NCBI RefSeq assembly: GCF_018100925.1
Contig: NZ_JAGJEH010000017.1
Span: 1 to 64,000 of the forward strand
DNA length: 64,000 nucleotides
Source: Pseudoalteromonas luteoviolacea
GTDB taxonomy: Bacteria; Pseudomonadota; Gammaproteobacteria; Enterobacterales; Alteromonadaceae
Direction of reading: 5' to 3'
The position numbers were made by a program, and so were the translations under genes. The stretch's first letter is position 1. Each line of letters begins with the position of its first letter. Of the stretch, positions 7,589 through 17,042 are shown in pieces. A model generated the notes under the pieces. The model was not told the DNA's origin and made no database searches. It saw nothing but the letters and a program-made list of their open reading frames with translations.

Positions 7589-9748
7589 ATGTTGGACCAC
7601 AAAACCCTGTATGTAGCCAGTGCAGCGATGACGGCAATGATGACGCTCATTAATTATTTAACGTGGCGTGCAAATAAAAATACACCCGGTGTATTGCTGT
7701 ATATTTTTTATCCATTAATTCTATTTGCCGCCATATCCATGTTCGCACTGCACAGCTTTCTCTCGCAGTGGCAAACCATCGGCATTGCCAACACCTTACT
7801 GTTTCTCGCTTCAATCATACATTGCTGGGCAATAAGTCAATTTCTTGGACAGCGGGGCGTCGAATTTAGAACTTACCTTTTTGCTACCTTAGCGCTACTG
7901 TCAGCACTGATCTATTATGCAATGGTGGATGACAATTTGCGCAAACGGATTTTAATCTCCGACCTTCAGCATATTGTAGAGGCAATCCTTCTCAGCTATT
8001 ACTTTATTCGTTATGCCCGTAAACAATACCCCAACGGCAGTATTGTATATTTAATCGTACTGGGATTTATCTTTACTGCATTCATCGGTCGCACGGTATT
8101 TATGGGCGAGGTTGACCAAGTTTCTCTTTTTGATGACCCATGGTTTTCTATTGCCATATTTTTCAACGGTGTACTTGCTCCAATATTCTATGCAACCGGT
8201 ATGGCGTTACTGTGTAATGAAAGACGCGAGCTCAACCTCAACAACCTCACAGAAAAAGCGCAAAAAGACCTCGAAATTCGCGGCTTGTTTTTATCTACCA
8301 TCAGCCACGAGATCCGTACGCCACTCAATGGTATTCTAGGCAGTGCGCAATTGGTCCTAAACCGCAGCCATGATCAACACAGCAAAGCCTATTGTGAGGC
8401 AATCATTAATTCAGCTGAATCACTCAACTTATTGATTGATAAGGTACTAGACTATGCTAGTTTAGATCAGAGTGACGAAGTACTGTCGTCTGAAGACGTT
8501 GAGCTGAAAAGCTGGCTAGACAACTTGTGTTTATTGATGAGCCCACTGGCTGAGCAAAAGAAACTCACCTTTACCCTACTCTACGATTTGCCCGATCAAG
8601 TGTGCTACTACTGCGACCAACAAAAACTGCGGCAAATTTTACTCAACCTTGTCGGCAACGCCATTAAATTTACTGACAAAGGCGAAGTTAAACTACGTGT
8701 TGAACTGCTCGAAGAGGCCAATATGTCGCATATTGTCCGATTTAGCGTGGTCGACTCCGGTCCAGGTATTGAAGAGGAAGACATCGACAAACTGACCGAA
8801 CCTTATGTGCAAAGTAACGCAGGTAAAACCAAAGGCGGAACAGGGCTTGGTTTAGCGATAACAGCGCGCCTTCTCAGCAAGCTGGGCAGCCAACTTGAAA
8901 TCATCAGTGAACTGGGTAAAGGCAGCTCGTTTAGCTTTGACGTCAGCCTACCTGTCGGCGAGCTGAGCTTAGTTGAGCAGCGCCATCACAACCCAGAATA
9001 CCCCACGGGGCTATCGGTACTGTTGGTCGAAGACTTAGACTTAAACCGCAAGATCGCCATCGAATTTATGGCTGCGGATGAGCATAAAATCAAATTGGCT
9101 TACGATGGTTCAAGTGCCATAGAGCACCTTAAAGAACATGTGTTTGACGTGGTATTGTTAGATATGAATTTGCCTGATTTTACCGGGCAAGAGGTACTTA
9201 GACATCTGCAAACCATAGAACACAAAAACAAGCGTACGCCATTTTTAGCCTTCACTGCGAGCTTAAGCCCTGAAGAGATTAAAGAATACCTCTCTCTAGG
9301 GATCAAAGATGTGGTGGGTAAGCCCATAAAACAAGAAAAACTACGACAGGCGATCAGTGACTCCCAAAAAGCCCAAAAACCAGATATGCGCGTAGAGTTA
9401 AGCGACACTTTATATGATGATACCGCTGTTAATTCACTTAAAAGTGGCTTTAGTGAAGATGAAGTATCCTCAATTTACAATGAATTTGTCTTATCTGCCC
9501 GCAATAAGTTGATCCACATCCAACAGCTTCTAAGTGAAGATGAAGAACAATGTATTAAGTCTCTCCACCGCCAAGCCAGTACCGCTTTGCAATTAGGCTT
9601 TAACCGCTATGGCCTTGCTTTGAAAAAAATAGAACGTCGCCTGCTAGACGGAAAACAGTGCGACGATGATTTAACACAGGCGATGGCACTGTGGCAAAAA
9701 AGCTTAGAGGCCTATTTGCAATTCGTGCGCCAGCAAACATTGAGCTAA
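7589..9748 (+). CDS. Hybrid sensor histidine kinase (7TM, HisKA, HATPase, REC, HPt)
   Basis: A 719-residue membrane sensor kinase with an internal phosphorelay. About seven hydrophobic segments occupy residues 8-210. HisKA follows with phosphoacceptor His240 (ISHEIRTPLNG), then the HATPase with N-box NLVGNAIKFTD and G-boxes DSGPGI and GGTGLGLAI. A receiver domain starts near 473 with LLVEDLDLNR and phosphoacceptor Asp525 (LLDMNLPD). A C-terminal HPt-like helical domain has His660 in LHRQAS, which departs from the usual HxLKGSS pattern. No receiver regulator gene lies nearby. The adjacent LuxR protein lacks the receiver aspartate, so direct phosphotransfer to it is unlikely. Confidence 0.92.
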   Translation: MLDHKTLYVASAAMTAMMTLINYLTWRANKNTPGVLLYIFYPLILFAAISMFALHSFLSQWQTIGIANTLLFLASIIHCWAISQFLGQRGVEFRTYLFATLALLSALIYYAMVDDNLRKRILISDLQHIVEAILLSYYFIRYARKQYPNGSIVYLIVLGFIFTAFIGRTVFMGEVDQVSLFDDPWFSIAIFFNGVLAPIFYATGMALLCNERRELNLNNLTEKAQKDLEIRGLFLSTISHEIRTPLNGILGSAQLVLNRSHDQHSKAYCEAIINSAESLNLLIDKVLDYASLDQSDEVLSSEDVELKSWLDNLCLLMSPLAEQKKLTFTLLYDLPDQVCYYCDQQKLRQILLNLVGNAIKFTDKGEVKLRVELLEEANMSHIVRFSVVDSGPGIEEEDIDKLTEPYVQSNAGKTKGGTGLGLAITARLLSKLGSQLEIISELGKGSSFSFDVSLPVGELSLVEQRHHNPEYPTGLSVLLVEDLDLNRKIAIEFMAADEHKIKLAYDGSSAIEHLKEHVFDVVLLDMNLPDFTGQEVLRHLQTIEHKNKRTPFLAFTASLSPEEIKEYLSLGIKDVVGKPIKQEKLRQAISDSQKAQKPDMRVELSDTLYDDTAVNSLKSGFSEDEVSSIYNEFVLSARNKLIHIQQLLSEDEEQCIKSLHRQASTALQLGFNRYGLALKKIERRLLDGKQCDDDLTQAMALWQKSLEAYLQFVRQQTLS

Positions 9749-9757
9749 CCGTAGTTA

Positions 9758-9782
9758 TTGCAGCTCCCTTTGGGAGCTGCAA
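9758..9782 (+). terminator. Hairpin after the hybrid kinase gene
   Basis: A perfect 11-bp stem TTGCAGCTCCC/GGGAGCTGCAA with a TTT loop, 10 bp after the stop. The T-run is weak, so termination efficiency is unsure. Confidence 0.55.
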
Positions 9783-9890
9783 TCTTGCCTAATTAACAAA
9801 GTTCTCTTTCTAATTGCTCAAGAATTAATACAAGTGCCTCAAGAGCAGTATAAAAATAATGCAAAGTTGCCGCAAATGAGCGCACTTTTA

Positions 9891-9905
9891 TCGACACATT
9901 GTCGA
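9891..9905. promoter_or_regulatory. Inverted repeat upstream of the amidohydrolase gene
   Basis: TCGACA-CAT-TGTCGA, a perfect 6-bp inverted repeat with a 3-bp spacer, about 120 bp before the ATG at 10025. It could be an operator. I do not recognise the cognate regulator. Confidence 0.25.
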
Positions 9906-10024
9906 CTTTAGTTAAAAAATTCGCCATCCTACCCGGGTAAATAGAAAATAAGCTCACAACAAGACAAGAAACCAAAACTCAGCAACAGACTGAGACTTGG
10001 CTTGACAACACATAGGAATACACC

Positions 10025-13000
10025 ATGGCACTATTTAAATCACCTATTGCCGCTGCGATAGGTGCCGCATTGATCGGACTAAGCACTCCTTCTCTAGCCG
10101 CTGCAGGCGCAGAAGAAAGCACCGCAAAATGGGATGTACTCAACCCACCAGGTGAAAAACAAACAATCACCATAGATACCAATGAAACAACTTGGAGTAA
10201 CGTGGATGTTAGCCCTGATGGCCAACACGTGATCTTCGACATGCTAGGTGATATTTACGTGATGCCAATTTCAGGCGGTAAAGCAAAGGCCATTACCAAT
10301 GACCGTGCTTGGAACTTCCAACCGAAGTTCTCACCTGATGGCAAACATATCGCGTTTATTTCCGATCGCGCGGGTGCTGAAAACCTGTGGGTAATGGATA
10401 TTGATGGCAGCAATATGCGTCAAGTATCTGATGAGTCACACAACCTACTGCACAATCCATCATGGTCACCTGATGGTCAATATATCGCGGTAAAACAAGG
10501 GCAAGTAACTGGCCGTACTATCCCGGGTGGCTCTATTCGCATGTACCACATTTCAGGTGGTAAAGGCGTGCTAGTACGTGAGAGATTGCACGGAGCCAAA
10601 TCACAAAAGAATATTGCAGAGCCTGCGTTCTCAACTGATGGCAAAAAAATATACTACTCAGTGGACGCCACACCTGGTGTACGCTGGCAATACAACAAGA
10701 ATGCTCTTACTTCGGTATTTGAAGTTCGCTCTTGGGATCTAGCAACTGGCGAAGAAGAAACGGTTATTCGCGGTGCAGGTGGTGCGATCCGTCCAACGCC
10801 AAGCCCTGATGGCAAGTCTCTGGCGTTTGTAAAGCGTGAAGACAATGGCGAGAAGATGATCAGTGCACTGTATATCAAAGATTTAAAGTCTGGTATCGAA
10901 ACACAGATCTTCACAGGCCTAGATCGAGATCTGCAAGAAGCCAATGGTGCACAAGGTAATACACCAGCGTTTGCCTATACACCAGATGGCAAAGCTTTAG
11001 TATTTTGGTCAGGTGGCGTATTCCACAAAGTGGATATTGCTACAAAACAAGCGCAAGTTATACCAACTCGCGTCGTAACGGAAAAAGAAATCACGCCGGC
11101 ATTAAAATTTGCGGTTGATGTGGCGCCTGACAACTTTAAAGTCAAGCTGGCACGTTGGTCACAGATCTCACCAAACGGCGAAACAGCATTGTTCCAAGCT
11201 TTGGGTCACCTCTATGTCAAAGACATCGAATCTGGCAAAGTGCGTCGAGTGACCAAACAAAATGATCACTTTGAATTCTACCCAAGCTACTCACGCGATG
11301 GTAAATACATTGTCTATACGACATGGGATGATCAGGAACTAGGTAGCATTCGTGTTGTTTCAGCCAAAGGTGGTAAAGGCCGTGTCATTACCCAAGATCC
11401 AGGTCATTACATTTCACCGAGCTTCTCACCAGATGGTAAAAAGGTCTTGTTCAAGAAAGTAACTGGAGGTTACCTATTGAGCGGTGATTGGTCAATGCAC
11501 CCGGGCATTTACCTAGTCGATGCCAAAGGTGGCGAAGCCAAGCGCGTTGTAAAAAGCGGTGACAACCCGCACTTTGGTGCCGATCCTAAGCGCATTTATT
11601 TCTCAGTTGCCAGCAGCGAAACCAGTCGAGAGCTAAAAAGTGTCGACTTAAACGGTCATGAAGAGCGCAGTCATTTCAAAGGCGAATACATCTTTGATTA
11701 CAAGGTCTCTCCTGATGGCAACTATGTCGCTTTTATTGAGCACTTCAATACATTTGTTGCCCCATTTACTAGCACAGGTAAAACACTATCGATCAACAAA
11801 GGCGGTAAGTCTTTCCCTGTAAAGCAAGTATCTAAGTACTCTGGTGACTTCCTAAACTGGAAGGCAGACAGCAGTGCTCTGACTTGGGCATTTGGTCCAA
11901 ACTTATACCAACGTAAACTGACTGATACTTTCTCTTTTGTAGAGAATGCTGCAGATAACTTAGATGAGTTAACCGCAGAAGGTATTGATTTAAGCTTCGA
12001 GCAACCTTCAGACAAGCCAAAAGGTTTGTTGGCATTGGTTGGTGGTAAAGTTGTAACGATGCGTGATGCAGAGAATCAACAAGAAGTGATCGAAGACGGT
12101 GTGGTACTTATCGAAGACAACCGCATTATCGCAGTGGGCGCTCGTGGCGATGTCACCATTCCGAACTCTGCAAAAGTGATGGATATCAAGGGTAAAACGG
12201 TTATTCCAGGTCTTGTTGATGCACACGCACACGGTAGCTACGGTAGTCGTGAGCTACAACCTGAGCAAAACTGGAACCAATTCTCAAATGTAAGCTTTGG
12301 TGTAACCACTATTCACGACCCATCTAACAACTCTAACGAAGTCTTCTCTATGGCTGAGCTACAGCGTGCTGGTTTAACCGTTGCTCCGCGTATTTACTCT
12401 GTGGGCCGTATTTTATACGCAGGTGAAGCTCCGGGTTATAAAACGCCAATCAACAATTTAGAAGACGCTCAATTCCATGTTAAGCGCCTCAAAGATGCTG
12501 GTGCAATCTCAGTTAAGAGTTACAACCACCCTCGCCGTGATACTCGCCAGCAAGTACTGGAAGCGGCAAAGCAAATGGAAATAATGGTGGTACCAGAGGG
12601 TGGTTCGAAGTTCCAGCAAAACATGAACATGATCATCGATGGTCATACTGGCCTTGAACATGCTCTGCCTATTCCGAATATCTATTCAGACGTCACACAG
12701 ATGTGGAGTCAAACAGAAGCTGGATTCACACCAACTTTCAACGTAGCGTACGGCGGGATCAAGGGGGAAGACTATTTCTATAACACCACTAATGTTTGGG
12801 AAAACGAGCGACTGATGAGCTTTGTACCTGAATATGTGGTTAAACCTATGTCTATCCGTCGTGAAAAGGCACCTGAACACCACTACAACCATATCGATGC
12901 TGCAAAATCGGCAAAACAATTGCGCGACAAAGGTGTAACGGTTCATATTGGTGCACACGGTCAGCGAGAAGGTTTGGGCGCACATTGGGAGCTATGGTCA

Positions 13001-13345
13001 ATGGCACAAGGTGGCTTCAGTGCATGGGAAGCGCTGCGCAGCGGTACCATTGATGGTGCCAGATACCTTGCGATGGACCACGACATTGGCACCATTGAAA
13101 AAGGCAAGCTTGCGGATTTAGTCATCATTGATGGCGATGTTCTAAACGACATTCGTGAATCAGAAAAAGTGACCTACACGATTTTAAATGGTCGCGTATA
13201 TGACGCAGCAACCATGAACGAAATCGGTAACGACACGCGCAAACGTCAGCCATTCTTCTTTGAAAATGGTAACAAGACGCCAATGCACCCAGATACTGAA
13301 GCATACATGGAAGAGAAAGCACATAAGTATCATTGGAAGCACTAA
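10025..13345 (+). CDS. Secreted TolB-like propeller / amidohydrolase fusion
   Basis: A 1106-residue exported hydrolase. Signal peptide at residues 1-26 (ending SLAAA). Residues 50-640 hold many PD40/WD40-like blades with the repeated pattern FSPDGKxIxF, the fold of TolB and prolyl oligopeptidase propellers. From about 670 it is an amidohydrolase of the imidazolonepropionase/dipeptidase kind. The beta-sandwich flank VVTMRDAENQ comes first, then metal ligands HAH in GLVDAHAHGSYG near 738, later histidines in EHALP and GAHGQREG, and the terminal GKLADLVIIDGD. The family is common in marine Alteromonadales and Bacteroidetes. The substrate is not established, but peptide or lactone-like compounds are plausible. 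Monocistronic, with a strong terminator. Confidence 0.88.
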   Translation: MALFKSPIAAAIGAALIGLSTPSLAAAGAEESTAKWDVLNPPGEKQTITIDTNETTWSNVDVSPDGQHVIFDMLGDIYVMPISGGKAKAITNDRAWNFQPKFSPDGKHIAFISDRAGAENLWVMDIDGSNMRQVSDESHNLLHNPSWSPDGQYIAVKQGQVTGRTIPGGSIRMYHISGGKGVLVRERLHGAKSQKNIAEPAFSTDGKKIYYSVDATPGVRWQYNKNALTSVFEVRSWDLATGEEETVIRGAGGAIRPTPSPDGKSLAFVKREDNGEKMISALYIKDLKSGIETQIFTGLDRDLQEANGAQGNTPAFAYTPDGKALVFWSGGVFHKVDIATKQAQVIPTRVVTEKEITPALKFAVDVAPDNFKVKLARWSQISPNGETALFQALGHLYVKDIESGKVRRVTKQNDHFEFYPSYSRDGKYIVYTTWDDQELGSIRVVSAKGGKGRVITQDPGHYISPSFSPDGKKVLFKKVTGGYLLSGDWSMHPGIYLVDAKGGEAKRVVKSGDNPHFGADPKRIYFSVASSETSRELKSVDLNGHEERSHFKGEYIFDYKVSPDGNYVAFIEHFNTFVAPFTSTGKTLSINKGGKSFPVKQVSKYSGDFLNWKADSSALTWAFGPNLYQRKLTDTFSFVENAADNLDELTAEGIDLSFEQPSDKPKGLLALVGGKVVTMRDAENQQEVIEDGVVLIEDNRIIAVGARGDVTIPNSAKVMDIKGKTVIPGLVDAHAHGSYGSRELQPEQNWNQFSNVSFGVTTIHDPSNNSNEVFSMAELQRAGLTVAPRIYSVGRILYAGEAPGYKTPINNLEDAQFHVKRLKDAGAISVKSYNHPRRDTRQQVLEAAKQMEIMVVPEGGSKFQQNMNMIIDGHTGLEHALPIPNIYSDVTQMWSQTEAGFTPTFNVAYGGIKGEDYFYNTTNVWENERLMSFVPEYVVKPMSIRREKAPEHHYNHIDAAKSAKQLRDKGVTVHIGAHGQREGLGAHWELWSMAQGGFSAWEALRSGTIDGARYLAMDHDIGTIEKGKLADLVIIDGDVLNDIRESEKVTYTILNGRVYDAATMNEIGNDTRKRQPFFFENGNKTPMHPDTEAYMEEKAHKYHWKH

Positions 13346-13371
13346 TCGTTAAACGATAAATCAGAAAAAAG

Positions 13372-13397
13372 GAAGCAGCATACGCTGCTTCTTTTTT
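13372..13397 (+). terminator. Rho-independent terminator
   Basis: Stem GAAGCAGC/GCTGCTTC with a four-base loop, followed by TTTTTT and preceded by a run of A. Ends the amidohydrolase transcript. Confidence 0.88.
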
Positions 13398-13698
13398 ATA
13401 AAAATAAAAAAGTCATCAAAAATTCACAACACAGTTCGCTCATCTCTCATTATTGCAATATTCAGAGTTACCAAGCTACGCATTCAACAATCAAAACTAG
13501 CAGCAATTTTTGCTACTCCCCAACGCTAGATCTTATCGGGAAGTGATCTACACTAACGTTAATTCTGTACGTTTATTAGCCACACTTTTTGTATGGTTTA
13601 TGCTGGTTGAAAACCATTGATAAACAATCAGTAGGCAGAATCATGTAGCAACACTCGCGTCGTACAAATGCCAGAATACAAGGATCGGAGGGCCACTT
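13398..13698 (+). other. Non-coding interval before the chemoreceptor gene
   Basis: About 300 bp without a credible ORF. It must hold the promoter of the chemoreceptor gene. I could not find a convincing sigma-28 or sigma-70 element. The ribosome site CGGAGGG is clear, about 10 bases before the ATG at 13699. Confidence 0.5.
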
Positions 13699-16600
13699 AT
13701 GTCTCGTATTCGTCACTTCTTAAAATCTCTCGATTTAGCAAAAAAGCTGATGATCGCTTTTTTACTGGTCGCCCTCATCCCCACAGCTGTCATTATTACC
13801 TTTTCGTTGATCCAAGCTTCTAACACGATCAGCGAACAGGTATATGCACAATTGGGTGCTGTCGGGAAGGTGAAAAAACGCGCCATCGAAAGACATTTTA
13901 AAACCGTCGAGGATAAACTCCAGGCATTAGCTATCAACCCTTATCTACTTGAAGCAACACAAGATTTGCTAGATGGGTTTGATGAAATAGAATCAACCGA
14001 CAGCCTACCCAATAATTTACAACGCTTTTACCAGCAAGAGTTTCTGCCTCGTTTCGAGCAGCAAACTAATAGCAAAGTCGCGCTCAACTCACTATTAGAT
14101 TCATTGTCAGGACAAGGGGTGACACTGCAAACCCGCTATATTGCCGACAACCCCAACCCCATCGGAAAAAAAGACACATTAAAAGCGACTGGTCATCTCG
14201 ATGCTTATGACAAAGCCCATCAACGCCATCATGAATTTTTCCGAAAGCTCACTGAAGTTTACCAACTTTACGATATCTTCATCGTGGACAACTACAGCGG
14301 CAATATTGTCTATTCTGTGTTTAAAGAAGTGGATTTTGCAACCTCGCTTAAAACAGGTCCTTATGCCAATAGTAGCATCGCCGACGTATTCACTCGGGCG
14401 CTGATTGAGCAAGATCAAATGCTGTTTGCAGACTATGAACCTTATCTACCTTCTTACAATACTCCTGCCAGTTTTGTTGCTATGCCATTGGACTTCGGGG
14501 GTATTTCCCAAGCAACTTTAATATTTCAGCTTTCTATTGATGCCCTCAATGAAATCATGAGCGAACGTCATGGACTCGGCCAAAGTGGCGAAACATATTT
14601 AGTCGGCCCAGATGGTTTAATGCGCTCAGACTCATATTTAGATCCGGTCAATCACTCAGTAGAAGCATCTTTTGCAAACCCCGCAACAGGTGCCATAGCT
14701 ACTGAATCATACAAACTGGCCATGCAGGGCCAGCAAGGGCAAAAGGTCGTTATCGACTACAATGGTAACCCCGTGCTATCCGCATACAGTGATCTTCAAG
14801 TCTTTGATGTACGTTGGGCACTGCTGGCCGAAATTGATGAGGCAGAGGCCTTTTCCCCCGTTGTATCACTGCGTCAAACGATGGCAATTGTTATGGTCAT
14901 CAGTATTGTGGTGATTCTTTTTACAGCACTGTGGTTTGCCAGAAGCTTATCTCGCCCTGTCCATAATCTAGTTACTACCATGCGCGCAGTGCAATCTCGC
15001 GGCGACTTTTCGCTCCGCGCCGAGGTAAGCTCTAGAGACGAAATAGGACAAAGCGCTCAAGCATTCAATTCCTTACTCGATGCGCTGCAACTATCTATAT
15101 CAGAAGCCAATCGCGTTTTAAATCAAATGGCCAAAGGGAGATTCAACGATCGTATCAGCGCGCCATGCAATGGCGAGCTCAAAGAATTAAAAGATGCCAC
15201 AAACGAATGCGCTGGCTGCTTAGAAACCGCATTGGGCGAGATCAACTTTGTGATGAAAGCGATGGCAAAAGGACAATTTGATCAGCAGATCGAAGCCCAG
15301 TTAAGTGGCGACTTAAACACATTAAAATCCAATATTAACCGCTCAGTTACCTCCATTGATGAAACCATGAATGACATTGTGGCCGTTATGACCTGTGTTG
15401 AGCAGGGCCAATTCAAAATGCAAGTAGAAGTCGCTGCCAGTGGCAGTCTGGCGCGGCTTAAAGATTGTGTAAATAATTCGATCCGCAGCTTAAGTGGTGC
15501 AATTGATGAACTCAGTTGTACCATGAGTGCCATTAGCAATGGGGACTTTTCCCAACGGATCACACACCCTTTATCAGGGCAATTGGCGCAGCTCAAAGTC
15601 GACACGAATCAAAGTATGGACAACCTTGAAGCCATTATTCGAGATATCGGCAACACCATGGAGGCTGTCAGCGAAGGGGATTTTAAACATACTATCTCTA
15701 CCCCAGCGCATGGCCAGCTCGGGCTGCTAAAAAGTAACATAAACCTCTCTATCTCCGGTTTAGACCAAGCCATCGGAGAAATTTCATCGGTCATGATGGC
15801 AATTAGCCATGGCCGCTTTGACCGCACTATAAACTCTCCACTTAAAGGACAGTTATCGACCTTAAAAAATGATATCAATAATACCGTCAATAACCTTGAT
15901 CAGGTCATCGAGGAGCTTGTCAGTGTTATGGCAGCGATGAGTGAAGGCGACTTTTCTCACAAGATAGAGTCTTCATTACAAGGGCAGCTGCTGTGCTTGA
16001 AAAAGGATGTTAACAGCTCCATTGACGCAGTTTCAGACGCAATTCACGCCGTGACAGATAGCCTCAGTGCCATTGCAAAAGGTAACTTAAACAGCCACAT
16101 TCAAGGCAACTATCAAGGTGTCTTTGCCACGCTACAACAAGACGTAAACACCACCACACAAAAGCTCACCCACGTGATCGAGAGTATTCAAAGTGCCGCC
16201 AGTTTGGTTGCTCACAGTACCGAAGAAATAGCAGCCAGCAATGCGGAGATAAGTCGACGCACCGAGGAGCAAGCGGCCAACTTGGAAGAGGCCAGCGCCA
16301 GCACAGGTCACATGTTAGAAGAACTCACTCTAGTCGTACAGCAATCAGAAACCGCCGTTGAAAAGTCTCACAATGCAGAGCACATTGCCAAAGAAGGTGG
16401 CACACTTTCACAAGATACTGTACGCGCCATTGATGAAGTAAACACCGCCAGCAAAGATATTAATGAAATCGTTTCTGTCATCGACGAACTCGCCTTTCAA
16501 ACGAATCTCTTGGCCTTAAACGCAGCCGTGGAAGCTGCGCGTGCAGGTGAACACGGTAGAGGCTTCGCTGTGGTTGCCAATGAAGTACGAGAACTTGCCG

Positions 16601-17007
16601 GGCGCAGCGCGGCTTCAGCAAAGCAAATTAAAGACATTATCAGCAACAGTAACGATAAGGTCCAACAGGGCACCACTTTGGCCAACAGCTCAGGAGAAAA
16701 GCTGGAACATATTGTTCAAGCCGTGGCCGATGTAAACGACAATATTGTCAGTATTAATCGCTCGACGTTAACTCAGAAGCAAGCAATCGAAGAAGTAGAC
16801 GTGGTCGTGCAGCGACTGACAGATTTAATTCAGGAAAACTCCGCAATCACCGAAGAGACCATGTCAGCAGCAAAACGAATGGCAACTCAGGCAATGGAGA
16901 TGAAAAACTTGCTGAACTACTTTACGCTGGCTGATGAACCACGCACACAGTCAAATGAAATGACAGAGCCCAATCAAGCATTGCTCGTACATCAATACAA
17001 TGTTTAA
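13699..17007 (+). CDS. Methyl-accepting chemotaxis protein with nine HAMP units
   Basis: A 1102-residue chemoreceptor. TM1 is near residues 17-37. A large periplasmic sensing region (about 40-395), probably a double Cache, precedes TM2 near 397-414. A canonical HAMP (RSLSRPV to RDEIGQ) follows. Then come eight further HAMP-like units from residue 477, spaced exactly 45 residues apart, each with the pattern MAxGxFxxxI-GxLxxLKxxxN. The signalling domain begins near 835. Its hairpin tip includes IDELAFQTNLLALNAA and GRGFAVVANEVREL. There is no CheR/CheB-tethering pentapeptide at the end (HQYNV). A typical receptor has one HAMP, so the long array is unusual. Not linked to other che genes here. 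Confidence 0.93.
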   Translation: MSRIRHFLKSLDLAKKLMIAFLLVALIPTAVIITFSLIQASNTISEQVYAQLGAVGKVKKRAIERHFKTVEDKLQALAINPYLLEATQDLLDGFDEIESTDSLPNNLQRFYQQEFLPRFEQQTNSKVALNSLLDSLSGQGVTLQTRYIADNPNPIGKKDTLKATGHLDAYDKAHQRHHEFFRKLTEVYQLYDIFIVDNYSGNIVYSVFKEVDFATSLKTGPYANSSIADVFTRALIEQDQMLFADYEPYLPSYNTPASFVAMPLDFGGISQATLIFQLSIDALNEIMSERHGLGQSGETYLVGPDGLMRSDSYLDPVNHSVEASFANPATGAIATESYKLAMQGQQGQKVVIDYNGNPVLSAYSDLQVFDVRWALLAEIDEAEAFSPVVSLRQTMAIVMVISIVVILFTALWFARSLSRPVHNLVTTMRAVQSRGDFSLRAEVSSRDEIGQSAQAFNSLLDALQLSISEANRVLNQMAKGRFNDRISAPCNGELKELKDATNECAGCLETALGEINFVMKAMAKGQFDQQIEAQLSGDLNTLKSNINRSVTSIDETMNDIVAVMTCVEQGQFKMQVEVAASGSLARLKDCVNNSIRSLSGAIDELSCTMSAISNGDFSQRITHPLSGQLAQLKVDTNQSMDNLEAIIRDIGNTMEAVSEGDFKHTISTPAHGQLGLLKSNINLSISGLDQAIGEISSVMMAISHGRFDRTINSPLKGQLSTLKNDINNTVNNLDQVIEELVSVMAAMSEGDFSHKIESSLQGQLLCLKKDVNSSIDAVSDAIHAVTDSLSAIAKGNLNSHIQGNYQGVFATLQQDVNTTTQKLTHVIESIQSAASLVAHSTEEIAASNAEISRRTEEQAANLEEASASTGHMLEELTLVVQQSETAVEKSHNAEHIAKEGGTLSQDTVRAIDEVNTASKDINEIVSVIDELAFQTNLLALNAAVEAARAGEHGRGFAVVANEVRELAGRSAASAKQIKDIISNSNDKVQQGTTLANSSGEKLEHIVQAVADVNDNIVSINRSTLTQKQAIEEVDVVVQRLTDLIQENSAITEETMSAAKRMATQAMEMKNLLNYFTLADEPRTQSNEMTEPNQALLVHQYNV
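15127..16206 (+). repeat. Eight 135-bp HAMP-coding repeats
   Basis: Eight in-frame units of exactly 45 codons (units start at residues 477, 522, 567, 612, 657, 702, 747 and 792). Protein similarity is evident (MAKGRF, MAKGQF, VEQGQF, ISNGDF, VSEGDF, ISHGRF, MSEGDF, IAKGNL at the unit starts) but the DNA has diverged. This is an old internal expansion and not a recent tandem duplication. Confidence 0.9.
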
Positions 17008-17013
17008 ACTAGG

Positions 17014-17035
17014 TGGAGCAGCATTGGCTGCTCCA
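17014..17035. terminator. Hairpin between convergent genes
   Basis: Perfect 9-bp stem TGGAGCAGC/GCTGCTCCA with a 4-nt loop, between the stops of the chemoreceptor and the omega-amidase genes. No strong T-run. Probably a bidirectional terminator. Confidence 0.5.
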
Positions 17036-17042
17036 CTAACCC

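Noticed and set aside
9793..9975. 60-codon minus-strand ORF between the hybrid kinase and the amidohydrolase genes
   Set aside because: No ribosome site, unusual composition and no recognisable domain. It lies over the amidohydrolase promoter region.
15127..16206. Recent tandem DNA duplication inside the chemoreceptor gene
   Set aside because: The period is exact at protein level but the DNA units differ a lot, so the expansion is old.
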